Below the pieces are notes generated by a model, which searched no databases, was not told where the DNA came from, and saw only the letters and a list, made by a program, of their open reading frames with translations. This document shows positions 29,801 through 38,740 of a DNA stretch of 64,000 bases, piece by piece. The DNA is taken from contig NZ_JAUASX010000002.1 in assembly GCF_030345715.1 (NCBI RefSeq), positions 124,001 to 188,000 of the forward strand, given 5' to 3'. Every line of letters starts with the position of its first letter. Positions within the stretch are counted from its first letter, which is position 1. Origin of the DNA: Solimonas sp. SE-A11 (GTDB taxonomy: Bacteria; Pseudomonadota; Gammaproteobacteria; Nevskiales; Nevskiaceae). A program made the position numbers and the translations under genes.

Positions 29801-32800
29801 TCCGGAATCTCCGACCCGAGCTCGGCAAGCTCCAGTGACGGCTCGGACAGTTCGAGCACGACGGGCTCCGCCCATTCGATCGACGGCGGCGCATCCGCCA
29901 CCGGCTCCACGGCCAGCTCCACCACCAGGTCCGGCATCGCCTTTGCTTCCGGCCATGCATCCGGCACCGTCTCGACCGCTTCCTCGACGGCCGGCATCTC
30001 GATCACCTCGAGCGCCGCCTCGATCTCTTCGGGCAACGGCAAGGGTTCGGCCAGAGGCAACTCGGCAGACTCGACCAGTTCGATCTCCTCGGCGGCCGCG
30101 GCCACCGGTTCAACCGAGATGGGCGGCATCTCCGGCGGCACCTCGGGCGCGTCGGCAGCCAGCGACAGGGGTTCTTCGGCGGTCGACACGGTCGCTTCGC
30201 CGCGCCAGGCGAAACCGGCGGCCAGCTTGCCCCAGGTGGTGCCTTCGTCACGCAGGCGACCGTCGCGATAGGCATCGAGCAGCTGGTACAGGCCCTCGGT
30301 CAGCTCCGCCAGGGTCCTGAAAGCTGCGGCATCGGGCTGCACCGCGCCGCCGATCGCCTCGTCCATGCGGGTATGCAGGATCTTGGCGACATCGCCGATC
30401 GGCTGGCAGTTGGACATGTAGGCCGCGCCCTTGAGCGTGTGCAGCACGACCTTGAGATCCAGCGGCGCCTGTCGGTTGTCCGGGTTCTGCGACCAGGCGT
30501 TGGCGGTGTCCTCGAACTTCTGTACCAGCTCCAGGGCTTCGCCGGCGAAGATTTCCGCCAGTTGGCGATCCTCGGCCGCCTGCACGGCGTCCTCGGGCAC
30601 GGCGGAGCTGAGATGTTCGATGCGCGCCAGCCAGGGCCGGGCGTCCTGCTGTGCCACGGCCGGGCTGCCGACTTCCTCGACCCACTGGGCGAGGACCGTG
30701 GTCGCTTCGGCGAGCAGGCCGACATCGGCGGCGCTCAGGCGCAGCGTGGCACCGCGCACGGAATCGAGGTGGGCTTCGAGTGCCTCGGCCAGGTCCGCCA
30801 GCTGCGTCGCGGCCACGATGTGACCGGCGCCGCGTAGGGTGTGATAGGCGCGCACCACGTCGTCATCGACGTCGAAATCGGGCAGGCCGCGATCCAGGCC
30901 GTCCAGCCAGGCACGGATCTCGGCGATCTTGCCGCGGGCATCCTCGCGGAAGATATGCACCAGGTCAGGTTCGGGCTGCTCCTGCGCACCGCGTCCGGCG
31001 GCGAGGTTCTGTGCACGCTCCACCAGGCCGGCGAGTGGCGGCGGCGCACCCAGGCGCTCGCGGAAGCTGTTGATCAGGCGCGGCAGCAGTTCCACCGCTT
31101 CGATGGCAACGGTCACCACCGGAGCGGACACGGCCACGGAGCCGTCCAGGCACTTGTTGAGCAATTGCTCGATGGCCCAGCCGAACTCGCCAATCTCGGC
31201 GGCGCCGACCATGCGACCGCTGCCCTTCAGGGTATGGAAGGCGCGACGCAGGGTGGTGAGGGATTCACGGTCTGAGGCATCGCGCGTCCAGCGCGGCATC
31301 GCCGACTGCAGCGTCTGCAGCACTTCGGCGGCTTCCTCGAGGAATATCTCGCGGATTTCCGGATCGACGTCGTCGGCGGAAACCACCACCGGGGTGGGTG
31401 GGGAGACGGGAACCGACACGGCGACCGGCTCCGGCGCCAGCTCCAGCGATGACTCGGCAGCGGCCGGCGGCTCGGCCAGCACCAGGTCGGCCAGCGACTG
31501 CATCTCCAGCGACGGCGCCAGCTCCAGCGGCTCGGCGGCAGACTCCGACGGCGCCGCAGCGGCCGGAGCGGCGTCCAGCTGGCCGACGAAACGGGCCAGG
31601 TTGTCGAGGATGTAGCCGGCATCCGGCAGGTTGTCGCGCACCGCCTCGATGTAGTACTCGACGCAGGCCACGGCGTCGGCAAAGCGATCGGTACGGTCCT
31701 GCGACTCGCGCAGCGCGGCGAAGGCCGGGCTGCGCACCACCGCGACCAGGCGTTCCACCAGGCCGGCGGCGCGTTCGTCCTGCAGGATATGGAAGCCCGA
31801 CGCGATCTCGTCGAGCATGCGCGCGGCTTCCACCACGACGATGCTGCCGTCCTGACCGCGGATCAGGGCATCGACCTGCGACTTGAGCTTGGCCAGGTTG
31901 ACCAGCGACTCGCGCTGGAGGGCGTCGATGCCCTCGGCAAGGTCACGGCTGTGCGGCACGATCTCCTGGAGATTCTCCTGCGCCGGCTCGCCGGTGCGGG
32001 CCTGGCGCAGCTGCTGGAACAGGGCATCGTCCAGGCTGTGCTCCACGCGCAGGATCGAGGTGGCCAGTTCCATCCAGGCCGACGGGGCGGCCTCGTCACC
32101 GAGGCCGTCCAGCAGCAACGCCTGGTTCTCGACGATACGCTGCAGCGTGCCCAGGCCCAGGATCGACAGCGTGTCGGAGATGCGCTTCAGGCTCTTGCGC
32201 GTCCCCTCCAGGTCGGGCAGGCCCTTGCCGCCGGCGCGTACCGCCAGGTCGATGACGTCCTTGATCTTGGCGAAGTCGCTGCGGATCTCGTCGGAGACGC
32301 GTACCAGCAGCGTGGTATTGGGTCCGTGGATGCGCCGGCGCAGGTCCTCGAGCTGGGAGGCGCCCGGCAGGAGCTGTTGCAACTGGAAGGCCTTGCGCAT
32401 CACCGTGACGCGAGGGCCCTGGCCGCGCGAGCGGCCGATGAAGTATAGCAGCTGCAGCGACAGGTCGCCGACGGCGGCGTCGGCACGCGGCTCGCCCTCG
32501 GCAGCCAGCGCCTTGATCTGCGCGCCGCTGCGGCCGATCAGGCGCTTGACCTCCAGGGAGTCGTCCAGCCCCTGGCCCAGCAGGGCCTCCACCACCGCGG
32601 CGACGACGCGCCACAACTGGTGCACGCCCGGCAGCTCGGCACAGCCCGCCAGCAGTTCGGCGATCTTGCCGATGCGTGCCAGGGCGGTGGCGGCGTCCGG
32701 CTCGTTCTTGAGCCAGTGCAGCAGCGACGACTGGTAGACGCCCAGGTACTTGTGGGCCTGCTGCTGTGCGGCGCCGGGGGTGCGTCCGTCGTCCTCGGGC

Positions 32801-33264
32801 AGCGGCAGCCCCAGGGCCAAGCCCTGCATCTGCATGACGAACAGGTCGGCTTCGGTCAGCACGGCCTTGCCGCGCGCCAGGCGCAGCTCGTTGATCGCCG
32901 GCTGCAGGATCAGGACGCAGTCATCCATGCCGTCGGCCAGCGACTCGATGTAGTCGCTCAGCAGCACCGTGGCACCGAGCAGGGCCGAATAGGCCGCATC
33001 GGTCTCGCGGATGCGGCTGTGCAGCAGGTCACCGATGGCCTGCTTCATTTCCTCGGCCAGTTCGGCGATGCCGTGGCACTGGATCATGCTCGCCGTGCCG
33101 CGGACCTGGTGCAGTTCCACGAAGGCCTGCTGCATCGGCAGTGGGTCGGTGCCGCCCTCGGCGTGCTGCTCGACCAGCGTGCGGACGCGGGAGAGGCTCT
33201 GTTCGATCTCGCCGCGTACCCAGTGCAGGCCGTTGGCGGTGTTGGCGCGGAGTCTGGCGTTCAT
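26851..33264 (-). CDS. chpA: ChpA, multi-Hpt hybrid chemosensory kinase for type IV pili
   Basis: A 2137-residue CheA-type kinase controlling twitching motility and surface sensing. His-phosphotransfer motifs are seen near residues 52 (LHQVRGTA), 674 (FHTLKGSGRM), 807 (YHTLRGAGHI), 941 (LHTLKGAAYM), 1261 (LHTLKGSARM) and 1404 (LHTFKGGARM). Between ~1060 and 1220 lies a Glu/Pro-rich acidic linker. The kinase core follows, with LLRNAVVHGIED near 1718 and GRGIGMDVV near 1810. Then come a CheW domain (~1860-1990) and a receiver (VVDDSITIRR, LLDIEMPRADG) to the end. Pseudomonas ChpA has a comparable Hpt array. One base separates it from pilI. Confidence 0.97.
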   Translation of the reverse strand: MNARLRANTANGLHWVRGEIEQSLSRVRTLVEQHAEGGTDPLPMQQAFVELHQVRGTASMIQCHGIAELAEEMKQAIGDLLHSRIRETDAAYSALLGATVLLSDYIESLADGMDDCVLILQPAINELRLARGKAVLTEADLFVMQMQGLALGLPLPEDDGRTPGAAQQQAHKYLGVYQSSLLHWLKNEPDAATALARIGKIAELLAGCAELPGVHQLWRVVAAVVEALLGQGLDDSLEVKRLIGRSGAQIKALAAEGEPRADAAVGDLSLQLLYFIGRSRGQGPRVTVMRKAFQLQQLLPGASQLEDLRRRIHGPNTTLLVRVSDEIRSDFAKIKDVIDLAVRAGGKGLPDLEGTRKSLKRISDTLSILGLGTLQRIVENQALLLDGLGDEAAPSAWMELATSILRVEHSLDDALFQQLRQARTGEPAQENLQEIVPHSRDLAEGIDALQRESLVNLAKLKSQVDALIRGQDGSIVVVEAARMLDEIASGFHILQDERAAGLVERLVAVVRSPAFAALRESQDRTDRFADAVACVEYYIEAVRDNLPDAGYILDNLARFVGQLDAAPAAAAPSESAAEPLELAPSLEMQSLADLVLAEPPAAAESSLELAPEPVAVSVPVSPPTPVVVSADDVDPEIREIFLEEAAEVLQTLQSAMPRWTRDASDRESLTTLRRAFHTLKGSGRMVGAAEIGEFGWAIEQLLNKCLDGSVAVSAPVVTVAIEAVELLPRLINSFRERLGAPPPLAGLVERAQNLAAGRGAQEQPEPDLVHIFREDARGKIAEIRAWLDGLDRGLPDFDVDDDVVRAYHTLRGAGHIVAATQLADLAEALEAHLDSVRGATLRLSAADVGLLAEATTVLAQWVEEVGSPAVAQQDARPWLARIEHLSSAVPEDAVQAAEDRQLAEIFAGEALELVQKFEDTANAWSQNPDNRQAPLDLKVVLHTLKGAAYMSNCQPIGDVAKILHTRMDEAIGGAVQPDAAAFRTLAELTEGLYQLLDAYRDGRLRDEGTTWGKLAAGFAWRGEATVSTAEEPLSLAADAPEVPPEMPPISVEPVAAAAEEIELVESAELPLAEPLPLPEEIEAALEVIEMPAVEEAVETVPDAWPEAKAMPDLVVELAVEPVADAPPSIEWAEPVVLELSEPSLELAELGSEIPEPVIELTPERIEPALELSEPVIELDLADLSDTGLVVEIPPEVEASIELMPPAVEMPAVSEDEAMDTEMLGVFLAEAEELLESLDRSNTTLERNVHDSQATAELKRVLHTLKGSARMAGLDDIGEVAHHLETLFERIERGQARADAGFFTKMHAASDGLHLVLDDLRRGKIPDTQALLADLTEERGPQAAEPDLAPAAFTPAAESLRSYDAELGEIFSGEAAELLESLEQSLRVWVAEPSNPAPIRDLQRVLHTFKGGARMAGLNAMGDLAHDMETRINRIEAGLEPADASTLAELSKEGERLHQMHDLLERGDVAPLIEGEAGQQEEAELLPDLPAEDAAPVSPAHAWDPLLFWRPEEEAEASFRRETARVPVESLDGMLNEAGEISIYRSRLEEHNSGVEAQLDEMRQAIARIRDQLRQMDAETDAQIAARGLGQAPDQSDRYAAEFDPLEMDRYTRMQELSRALNESIGDLAGLHATMDGLISEADTLLMQQGRVNTSLQQGLMRTLMVPFSRQVSRLQRVVKQTASENGKQAEAVFAGIESELDRNVLERMTAPLEHLLRNAVVHGIEDPATRTNAGKEPQGRIAVGLWREGSQLLIELRDDGKGLDFEAIRAQAIRKGLMPPDATPKDDEVAQFIFQPGFSTAKKLTQDAGRGIGMDVVASEVKQLGGTLELNSEWGKGTRFLVRLPLTLAMSQALLVGVGPEQYAVLLSSVEGIARIPREQLDDFYREDGPLLNYGSAEYRVRYLGDFIDVPRDRTTESRTVNAILVRMGEGLGAADRRIAVVVDQLLGNREIVSKAVGPQVSSVAGVTGATILADGRVVLILDPGALAQDRARRTLASLAAGRADAAEKAEDSRNLIMVVDDSITIRRVTERLLLKNGYRVVTAKDGLDAMAQLQTESPAAILLDIEMPRADGFEVATFVRNSSRIAATPIIMITSRSGDKHRERARSIGVNRYLIKPYQEEQLVGELREVIDENLP

Positions 33265-33265
33265 G

Positions 33266-33814
33266 TCAGAGGCCCGCCATCAGGAATTCGCTGCCCTGCA
33301 CCACGCGGTGCAGGCTGAAGGCCAGCCAGGGCTGCCCGTCGCGGACGAAGGCGCCCAGCATGAAGGGAGTGAAGGCGCCGGAGTCCTGCTTGATCTCATG
33401 CCGCTGTTCGGTCGGGGAAAACTGGCGATAGCCGGCGACTTCGTCCACCAGGAAGCCCGCCGGAACACGCTCGGAATTGAACACCAGCAGGCGCCGCGCG
33501 CGGCTTTCGGCATCGCCTTCCACGCCCAGCAGGCGCGGCAGGTCGACAATGGTCAGCAATTCGCCGCGGACATTGGCCACGCCGCTCATCCAGGGCTTGG
33601 CGTTGGGCACGCGAGTGGGCTTGGGCGGCACGATCACCTCGCGCACGTCGTCCTTGGGCACGGCCAGCCAGTTGCGGCCGATCCGGAAGCCGAGCCCCGT
33701 CCAGCTCTCGGCCTGGCCGGCGGCGATGTCCAACTTGGTGGCGCGCAGGCGCATTTCGAGCAGCAACAGCAGCTCGAAAGGGTCATCACGCAGGCTCCTG
33801 AGTTCCGCGCTCAT
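33266..33814 (-). CDS. pilI: PilI, CheW-like adaptor of the Pil-Chp system
   Basis: A 182-residue CheW-fold adaptor linking the receptor PilJ to ChpA. It contains GLGFRIGRNWLAVPKDDV, the conserved WMSGVANVRGELLTIVDLPR and LVFNSERVPAGFLVDEV, all standard CheW blocks. It lies between pilG (14 bp upstream) and chpA. Its receptor gene pilJ is not next door but at 40538-42559. Confidence 0.94.
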   Translation of the reverse strand: MSAELRSLRDDPFELLLLLEMRLRATKLDIAAGQAESWTGLGFRIGRNWLAVPKDDVREVIVPPKPTRVPNAKPWMSGVANVRGELLTIVDLPRLLGVEGDAESRARRLLVFNSERVPAGFLVDEVAGYRQFSPTEQRHEIKQDSGAFTPFMLGAFVRDGQPWLAFSLHRVVQGSEFLMAGL

Positions 33815-33828
33815 GCCTTCTCCGGGCC

Positions 33829-34215
33829 TTACTTTCGCACGTGCGCGCGCACGGCGCCCAGCAATTCGTCCTTGGTGAAGGGCTTGGTCAGGTATTCGTC
33901 GGAGCCGACGATACGACCGCGGGCGCGATCAAACAGCCCGTCCTTGGACGACAGCATGATCACCGGGGTGCTCTGGAACTTGGGGTTGGCCTTGATCAGG
34001 GCACAGGCCTGGTAGCCGTCCAGGCGAGGCATCATGATGTCGATGAATATGAGATCCGGCTGGTAGTCAGCCACCTTGGACAAGGCCTCGAAGCCGTCCT
34101 GGGCGGTGATGACCTGGTAGCCTTCGCGCGCCAACAACGTTTCTGCGGTGCGACGGATAGTCTGGCTATCGTCGATCACCATGATCTTGGCGGTGTCATT
34201 GGACTGCGTCGACAC
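33829..34215 (-). CDS. pilG: PilG, single-domain response regulator for pilus extension
   Basis: A 128-residue stand-alone receiver. VIDDSQTIRRTAETLLAREG, FIDIMMPRLDGYQACALIK, MLSSKDGLFDRARGRIVGSD and LTKPFTKDELLGAVRAH are close to Pseudomonas PilG, which distinguishes it from PilH. The start is GTG at 34215 with GGGAGAGG just upstream. It is the first gene of the minus-strand chp operon and is divergent from gshA, 145 bp apart. Confidence 0.96.
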   Translation of the reverse strand: MSTQSNDTAKIMVIDDSQTIRRTAETLLAREGYQVITAQDGFEALSKVADYQPDLIFIDIMMPRLDGYQACALIKANPKFQSTPVIMLSSKDGLFDRARGRIVGSDEYLTKPFTKDELLGAVRAHVRK

Positions 34216-34278
34216 TAATCCCTCTCCCTGCTTGCTGCACGGTCTTCTGCGCGCTTTATTCGCCGTTTTAGCACAGTC

Positions 34279-34307
34279 TTGAGAGTAGTGCCTACCGCCC
34301 CCATAAG
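34279..34307 (+). promoter_or_regulatory. Promoter of gshA
   Basis: TTGAGA at 34279-34284 and CATAAG at 34302-34307 with a 17-bp spacer, about 50 bp before the gshA ATG. It lies in the 145-bp divergent region shared with pilG. Confidence 0.5.
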
Positions 34308-34360
34308 AGGCGTGGAAAAACTTTGCGCTACCATTTCGGCGCCTGAACCGGGGACCCCCA

Positions 34361-35671
34361 ATGCAAAGCTACGTGCCGCACCTTGTCACAGCACAAACCG
34401 GGCCGTTGCAGCAGCTCGAAGCCACCCTGCTGCGGCAGGTCCCGGACATCGAGGCTTGGTTCCGCAGCCAGTGGCAGAAGCACAAGCCACCGTTCTACTC
34501 CTCGGTGGATCTGCGCAATGCCGGCTTCAAGCTGGCTCCGGTGGACACCAACCTGTTCCCCGGCGGCTTCAACAACCTGAACCCGGCCTTCGAACCGCTC
34601 TGCGTCCAGGCCCTGCAGACCGCCATCCAGCGCATCTGTCCCAGCGCCCGGGGCATCCTGCTGGTGCCGGAGAACCACACCCGCAACAAGTTCTACCTGG
34701 AAAACGTCGCCACCCTGGTCGACCTGATCCGCAAGGCCGGCTACCGGGTGCACATCGGCAGCCTCAACCCCGAAATCCGCGAACCCACCGAGCTGGTCCT
34801 GGAGCTCTCCGGCCGCAAGCTCTGGCTGGAACCGGTAGAGCGGGCCGACGACCAGCTCTTCGTCGGCGACTTCTCGCCCTGCTCGATCCTGCTCAACAAC
34901 GACCTGTCGGCCGGCATCCCGCAAATCCTGCAGAACCTCGACCAGGACATCATCCCGCCGCTGGACCTGGGCTGGCACAAGCGCCAGAAGTCCGGGCATT
35001 TCGGCTTCTACCGCGAGGTGGCCAAGGAGTTCGGCAGCCTGCTGGGCCTGGACCCCTGGTTCTTCGATCCGCTGTTCCGCAACTGCGGCGAGATCAACTT
35101 CATGAAGCACGAGGGCTGGGAATGCCTGGAGGCCAACGTGGAGCTGCTGCTGGAGGACATCGGCGAGAAATACAAGCAGTACGGCATCACCGAGGAGCCG
35201 TTCGTCATCATCAAGTCCGACGCCGGCACCTACGGCATGGGCGTGATGACCGCCAAGAGCGTGGATGACGTGCGCAACATGAACCGCAAGTCACGCACCC
35301 ACATGTCCAGCGCCAAGGAGGGCCGCGAGGTCACCGGCGCCATCATCCAGGAAGGCGTCTACACCTTCGAGAAGCTGGGCGACGACCAGGCCACCGCCGA
35401 GCCGGTGGTCTACATGATCGACCAGTACGTGGTCGGTGGCTTCTACCGCCTGAACTCCAAGCGCGGCAACCAGGAAAACCTCAACGCCCCGGGCATGCGC
35501 TTCGAGCCCCTGGCCTTCGAGGAAGACTGCATCACCCCGGACCCGAGCTGTGGACCGGACGAGCGCCCCAACCGCTTCTACGCCTATGGCGTGGTCGCCC
35601 GCCTGGCTGCCCTGGCGGCCGCCCGCGAGATCGCCGCCAGCGAGGAACTGGCCAAGGCGGCAGCGGCATGA
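34361..35671 (+). CDS. gshA: Glutamate-cysteine ligase (TIGR02049-type)
   Basis: A 436-residue enzyme for the first step of glutathione synthesis, of the proteobacterial type first noted in Acidithiobacillus and unrelated in sequence to E. coli GshA. Recognisable blocks are KPPFYSSVDLRNAGFKLAPV, DTNLFPGGFNNLN, PENHTRNKFY, IKSDAGTYGMGVMTAKS and VGGFYRLNSKRGNQENLN. Its stop overlaps the gshB start by 4 bp, so both glutathione enzymes are coupled. Confidence 0.93.
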   Translation: MQSYVPHLVTAQTGPLQQLEATLLRQVPDIEAWFRSQWQKHKPPFYSSVDLRNAGFKLAPVDTNLFPGGFNNLNPAFEPLCVQALQTAIQRICPSARGILLVPENHTRNKFYLENVATLVDLIRKAGYRVHIGSLNPEIREPTELVLELSGRKLWLEPVERADDQLFVGDFSPCSILLNNDLSAGIPQILQNLDQDIIPPLDLGWHKRQKSGHFGFYREVAKEFGSLLGLDPWFFDPLFRNCGEINFMKHEGWECLEANVELLLEDIGEKYKQYGITEEPFVIIKSDAGTYGMGVMTAKSVDDVRNMNRKSRTHMSSAKEGREVTGAIIQEGVYTFEKLGDDQATAEPVVYMIDQYVVGGFYRLNSKRGNQENLNAPGMRFEPLAFEEDCITPDPSCGPDERPNRFYAYGVVARLAALAAAREIAASEELAKAAAA

Positions 35672-36615
35672 GCCGCGTTCTGGGCGTTGTGATGGATCCC
35701 ATCGGATCCATCAAGCCATATAAGGACACCACCCTGGCCCTGATGCTGGCCGCCCAGAAGCGCGGCTGGCAGCTGCGCTACCTGGAGATGGGCGACCTGT
35801 GGCTGCGCGACGGCGTGGCCCGCGGCCGGGTGCGGCCGGTAACCGTGTACGACGACAAGAAGCACTGGTACGACCTGGGCGAGCCCCAGGAGATCGACCT
35901 GGGCTCGCTGGACGCGATCCTGATGCGCAAGGACCCGCCCTTCGACCTGGAGTACATCACCGCAACCTATATATTGGAGCGCGCCGAGGACCAGGGTGCC
36001 CTGGTGGTGAACAAGCCGCGCTCGCTGCGCGACGCCAACGAGAAGGTCTTCATCTCCTGGTTCAGCCAGTGCTGCACCCCGACCCTGGTCAGCCGCGATG
36101 CCGACCAGCTCAAGGCCTTCCATGCCGAGCAGGGCGACGTGGTGCTCAAGCCGCTGGACGGCATGGGCGGCATGGGCATCTTCCGCATCGGCGCCGACGG
36201 CCTGAACCTGGGCGCGGTGATCGAGACGCTGACCGACAACGGCCAGCGCAGCATCATGGCGCAGCGCTACCTGCCGCAGATCACCGACGGCGACACCCGC
36301 GTGCTGGTGATCGACGGTGAACCGGTGCCCTATGGCCTGGCGCGCATCCCCAAGGCCGGCGAGACCCGCGGAAACCTGGCGGCCGGTGGCCGCGGCGAGG
36401 CCCGCCCCCTGACCGAGCGGCAGCGCTGGCTGGCGGCCCAGGTGGGGCCGAAGCTCAAGGAAATGGGCCTGCTGTTCGTGGGCCTGGACGTGATCGGCGA
36501 CTACCTGACCGAGATCAATGTCACCTCGCCCACCTGCGCCCGCGAGATCGACGCGGCCTTCGGCACCGACATCGGTGATCTGGCGATACAAGCGGTCGAG
36601 GCGCGCCTGAAGTAG
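35668..36615 (+). CDS. gshB: Glutathione synthetase
   Basis: A 315-residue ATP-grasp ligase that adds glycine to gamma-glutamylcysteine. Signatures are VVMDPIGSIKPYKDTTLALM at the N-terminus, MRKDPPFDLEYI, VNKPRSLRDANEKVF, VLKPLDGMGGMGIF and VGLDVIGDYLTEINVTSPTC. Length equals E. coli GshB. The gshB-pilG neighbourhood is the same as in Pseudomonas. Confidence 0.98.
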   Translation: MSRVLGVVMDPIGSIKPYKDTTLALMLAAQKRGWQLRYLEMGDLWLRDGVARGRVRPVTVYDDKKHWYDLGEPQEIDLGSLDAILMRKDPPFDLEYITATYILERAEDQGALVVNKPRSLRDANEKVFISWFSQCCTPTLVSRDADQLKAFHAEQGDVVLKPLDGMGGMGIFRIGADGLNLGAVIETLTDNGQRSIMAQRYLPQITDGDTRVLVIDGEPVPYGLARIPKAGETRGNLAAGGRGEARPLTERQRWLAAQVGPKLKEMGLLFVGLDVIGDYLTEINVTSPTCAREIDAAFGTDIGDLAIQAVEARLK

Positions 36616-36690
36616 CACCAGCATCGGGCGTCCTGCATGGCCGGGTGCCCCATTCGGGTGCGTGACAACGATGAACGGGCCCCGGGGCGC

Positions 36691-36719
36691 TTGTAGACCT
36701 CGGGGTCGACCCGGATACT
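36691..36719 (+). promoter_or_regulatory. Promoter of yqgE-ruvX
   Basis: TTGTAG at 36691-36696 and GATACT at 36714-36719 with a 17-bp spacer. The predicted start point coincides with the ATG at 36726 and no Shine-Dalgarno sequence precedes it, so a leaderless transcript is possible. Confidence 0.45.
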
Positions 36720-36725
36720 AGCCCC

Positions 36726-37283
36726 ATGGACGAGTCCATCCTGAAGAACCAATTCCTCATCGCCATGCCCAGCATGGAGGACGAGAATTTCAGCCATACC
36801 GTGTCCCTGCTCTGCGAGCACAACGACAACGGGGCCATCGGCCTGGTGATCAACCGCCCCACCGACCTCAAGCTCGCCGACATGATGGAGCAGATGGGCC
36901 TGGAACATGAGGCGCTCAACGACGAGCAGATCGTCTACTGGGGCGGCCCGGTGCAGCCGGAGCGCGGCTTCGTGGTCCACCGCACGCCGGGCGGCTGGGA
37001 GTCCTGCCTGCAGGTGGACAGCGACCTGTTCATCACCACCTCGCGGGACATCCTCAAGGCCATCGGCAAGGGCGAGGGTCCCCAGGACTACTTCGTGGTG
37101 CTGGGCTATGCCGGCTGGGGTGAAGGCCAGCTGGAAAGCGAAATCCTGCACAACGCCTGGCTCAATACCGACGTCAGCCAGCAGATCCTGTTCGAAACTC
37201 CGGCGCGCGACCGCTGGCAGGCCGCCACCCGCCTGCTGGGCGTGGACGTGACCCAACTCGCCGGCAACGCCGGTCACGCGTGA
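36726..37283 (+). CDS. yqgE: YqgE/AlgH family protein
   Basis: A 185-residue protein of the UPF0301 (YqgE/AlgH) family. The signatures are NQFLIAMPSMEDENFSHTVS, NDNGAIGLVINRPTDL, YWGGPVQPERGFVVH and VLGYAGWGEGQLESEI. Biochemical function is not firmly known. It overlaps ruvX by 4 bp, a pairing conserved across gammaproteobacteria. Confidence 0.95.
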   Translation: MDESILKNQFLIAMPSMEDENFSHTVSLLCEHNDNGAIGLVINRPTDLKLADMMEQMGLEHEALNDEQIVYWGGPVQPERGFVVHRTPGGWESCLQVDSDLFITTSRDILKAIGKGEGPQDYFVVLGYAGWGEGQLESEILHNAWLNTDVSQQILFETPARDRWQAATRLLGVDVTQLAGNAGHA

Positions 37284-37696
37284 GCTCGGTCTACCTGGGA
37301 TTCGACTACGGATCCAAGCGCATCGGGGTCGCAGTCGGCGACAGCCTGACCCGCAGCGCCCGTCCCCTGCCCGCCCTGCCCGGCCCCGACTGGGCCGTGA
37401 TCGCTCGCCTGGTGGCCGAGTGGCGCCCGGCCGCCCTGGTGGTGGGCCTGCCGCTGGACGAGGATGGCAGCGAACAGGCCATCACCGGCCCGGCCCGGGA
37501 CTTTGCCGCGGCGCTGGGCAAGCGCCTGAAGCTGCCGGTGTACCAGGCCGACGAGCGCTATTCCTCTCGAGCCGCCGACGATGCCCTGCGCGAGGCCCGC
37601 GCCAGCGGCCGCATGCAGCGCCGGGTGCGCAAGGGCGACCGCGACGGCCAGGCGGCGCGCGTGATTTTGGAGCAATGGCTGCTGGAAAACGTCTGA
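37280..37696 (+). CDS. ruvX: Putative pre-16S rRNA nuclease RuvX/YqgF
   Basis: A 138-residue RNase H-fold nuclease acting on the 5' end of pre-16S rRNA. Active-site motifs are GFDYGSKRIGVAVGD at the start, VGLPLDEDGSEQ in the middle and YQADERYSSRAADDAL near the end. GTG start overlaps yqgE. A 7-bp hairpin with A/T-rich arms lies at 37703-37721 just after the stop. Confidence 0.96.
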   Translation: MSSVYLGFDYGSKRIGVAVGDSLTRSARPLPALPGPDWAVIARLVAEWRPAALVVGLPLDEDGSEQAITGPARDFAAALGKRLKLPVYQADERYSSRAADDALREARASGRMQRRVRKGDRDGQAARVILEQWLLENV

Positions 37697-37702
37697 AAGC
37701 AC

Positions 37703-37721
37703 CGGTTTTGCACGAAAACCG
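37703..37721 (+). terminator. Weak hairpin after ruvX
   Basis: Inverted repeat CGGTTTT / AAAACCG (37703-37709 and 37715-37721) with a 5-nt loop, seven bases after the ruvX stop and 62 bp before pyrB. No T tract follows, so termination may be partial. Confidence 0.35.
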
Positions 37722-37783
37722 TTCAATATCCCGCTAATGCCCTTCTAAACCGTGGGCGCGAGCCTTCATAATTCGCGTCCAAC

Positions 37784-38740
37784 ATGAATCCGAATCTCCA
37801 ACTCACTCCCGACGGCAGGCTGCGGCATCTCCTGACGCTCGAAGGTCTCGACGCGGCCCTGTTGACGCAGATTCTGGACAAGGCGGAGGAACTGGACGCC
37901 GCCACCCAGGGCCCCGAGAAGAAACTCGAACTGCTGCGCGGCCGTACGGTCATCAACCTGTTCTTCGAGGCCAGCACCCGCACCCGCACCACCTTCGAAC
38001 TGGCGGCCAAGCGCCTGTCGGCCGACGTGCTGAACCTGCAGGTCTCGGCCTCGTCCACGTCCAAGGGCGAAACCCTGCTGGACACGCTCAAGACCCTGGA
38101 AGCGATGCAGGCGGACATGTTCGTGATCCGCCACGAGGCCAGCGGCGCGGCGCATTTCTTCGCCGAGCACGCCGCCCCGGGCGTGGCGATCCTGAATGCC
38201 GGCGATGGCCGCCACGCGCACCCGACCCAGGGCCTGCTGGACCTCTACACGATCCGCAAGCACAAGGGCGATTTCCGCCAGTTGACGGTCGCCATCGTCG
38301 GCGACATCCTGCACTCCCGCGTGGCGCGCTCCGACATCCACGGCCTGCGCGCCCTGGGGGCCAAGGAGATCCGCGTGGTGGCACCGCCGACGCTGATCCC
38401 GGCCGGCATCGAGGCCATGGGCGCCAAGGTCTACCCCTCGCTAGCCTCCGGCCTTGACGGTGCCGACGTGGTGATCCTGCTGCGCCTGCAGAAGGAGCGC
38501 ATGCTGGGCGCCTTCCTGCCCTCGCTGGGCGAGTTCCACCGCGATTTCGGCCTGACGCGCGAGCGCCTGCGCCACCTCAAGCCCGACGCCATCATCATGC
38601 ACCCTGGCCCCATCAACCGCGGCGTGGAGATCGAGGGCGACCTCGCCTACGGCGAGCGCAGCCTGATCCTGCAGCAGGTGCAGTACGGCATCTCCGCTCG
38701 CATGGCGGTGATGGCCCTGATCCTCGGAGCCGAAGCATGA
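37784..38740 (+). CDS. pyrB: Aspartate carbamoyltransferase catalytic chain
   Basis: A 318-residue enzyme making carbamoyl-aspartate in pyrimidine synthesis. The carbamoyl-phosphate loop [19 protein letters not shown], the SSTSKGET loop, [12 protein letters not shown] and [12 protein letters not shown] are intact. No pyrI regulatory chain is present and the next gene is a degenerate dihydroorotase, as in the Pseudomonas-type PyrB-PyrC' dodecamer. The stop overlaps pyrC' by 4 bp. Confidence 0.98.
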   Translation: MNPNLQLTPDGRLRHLLTLEGLDAALLTQILDKAEELDAATQGPEKKLELLRGRTVINLFFEASTRTRTTFELAAKRLSADVLNLQVSASSTSKGETLLDTLKTLEAMQADMFVIRHEASGAAHFFAEHAAPGVAILNAGDGRHAHPTQGLLDLYTIRKHKGDFRQLTVAIVGDILHSRVARSDIHGLRALGAKEIRVVAPPTLIPAGIEAMGAKVYPSLASGLDGADVVILLRLQKERMLGAFLPSLGEFHRDFGLTRERLRHLKPDAIIMHPGPINRGVEIEGDLAYGERSLILQQVQYGISARMAVMALILGAEA

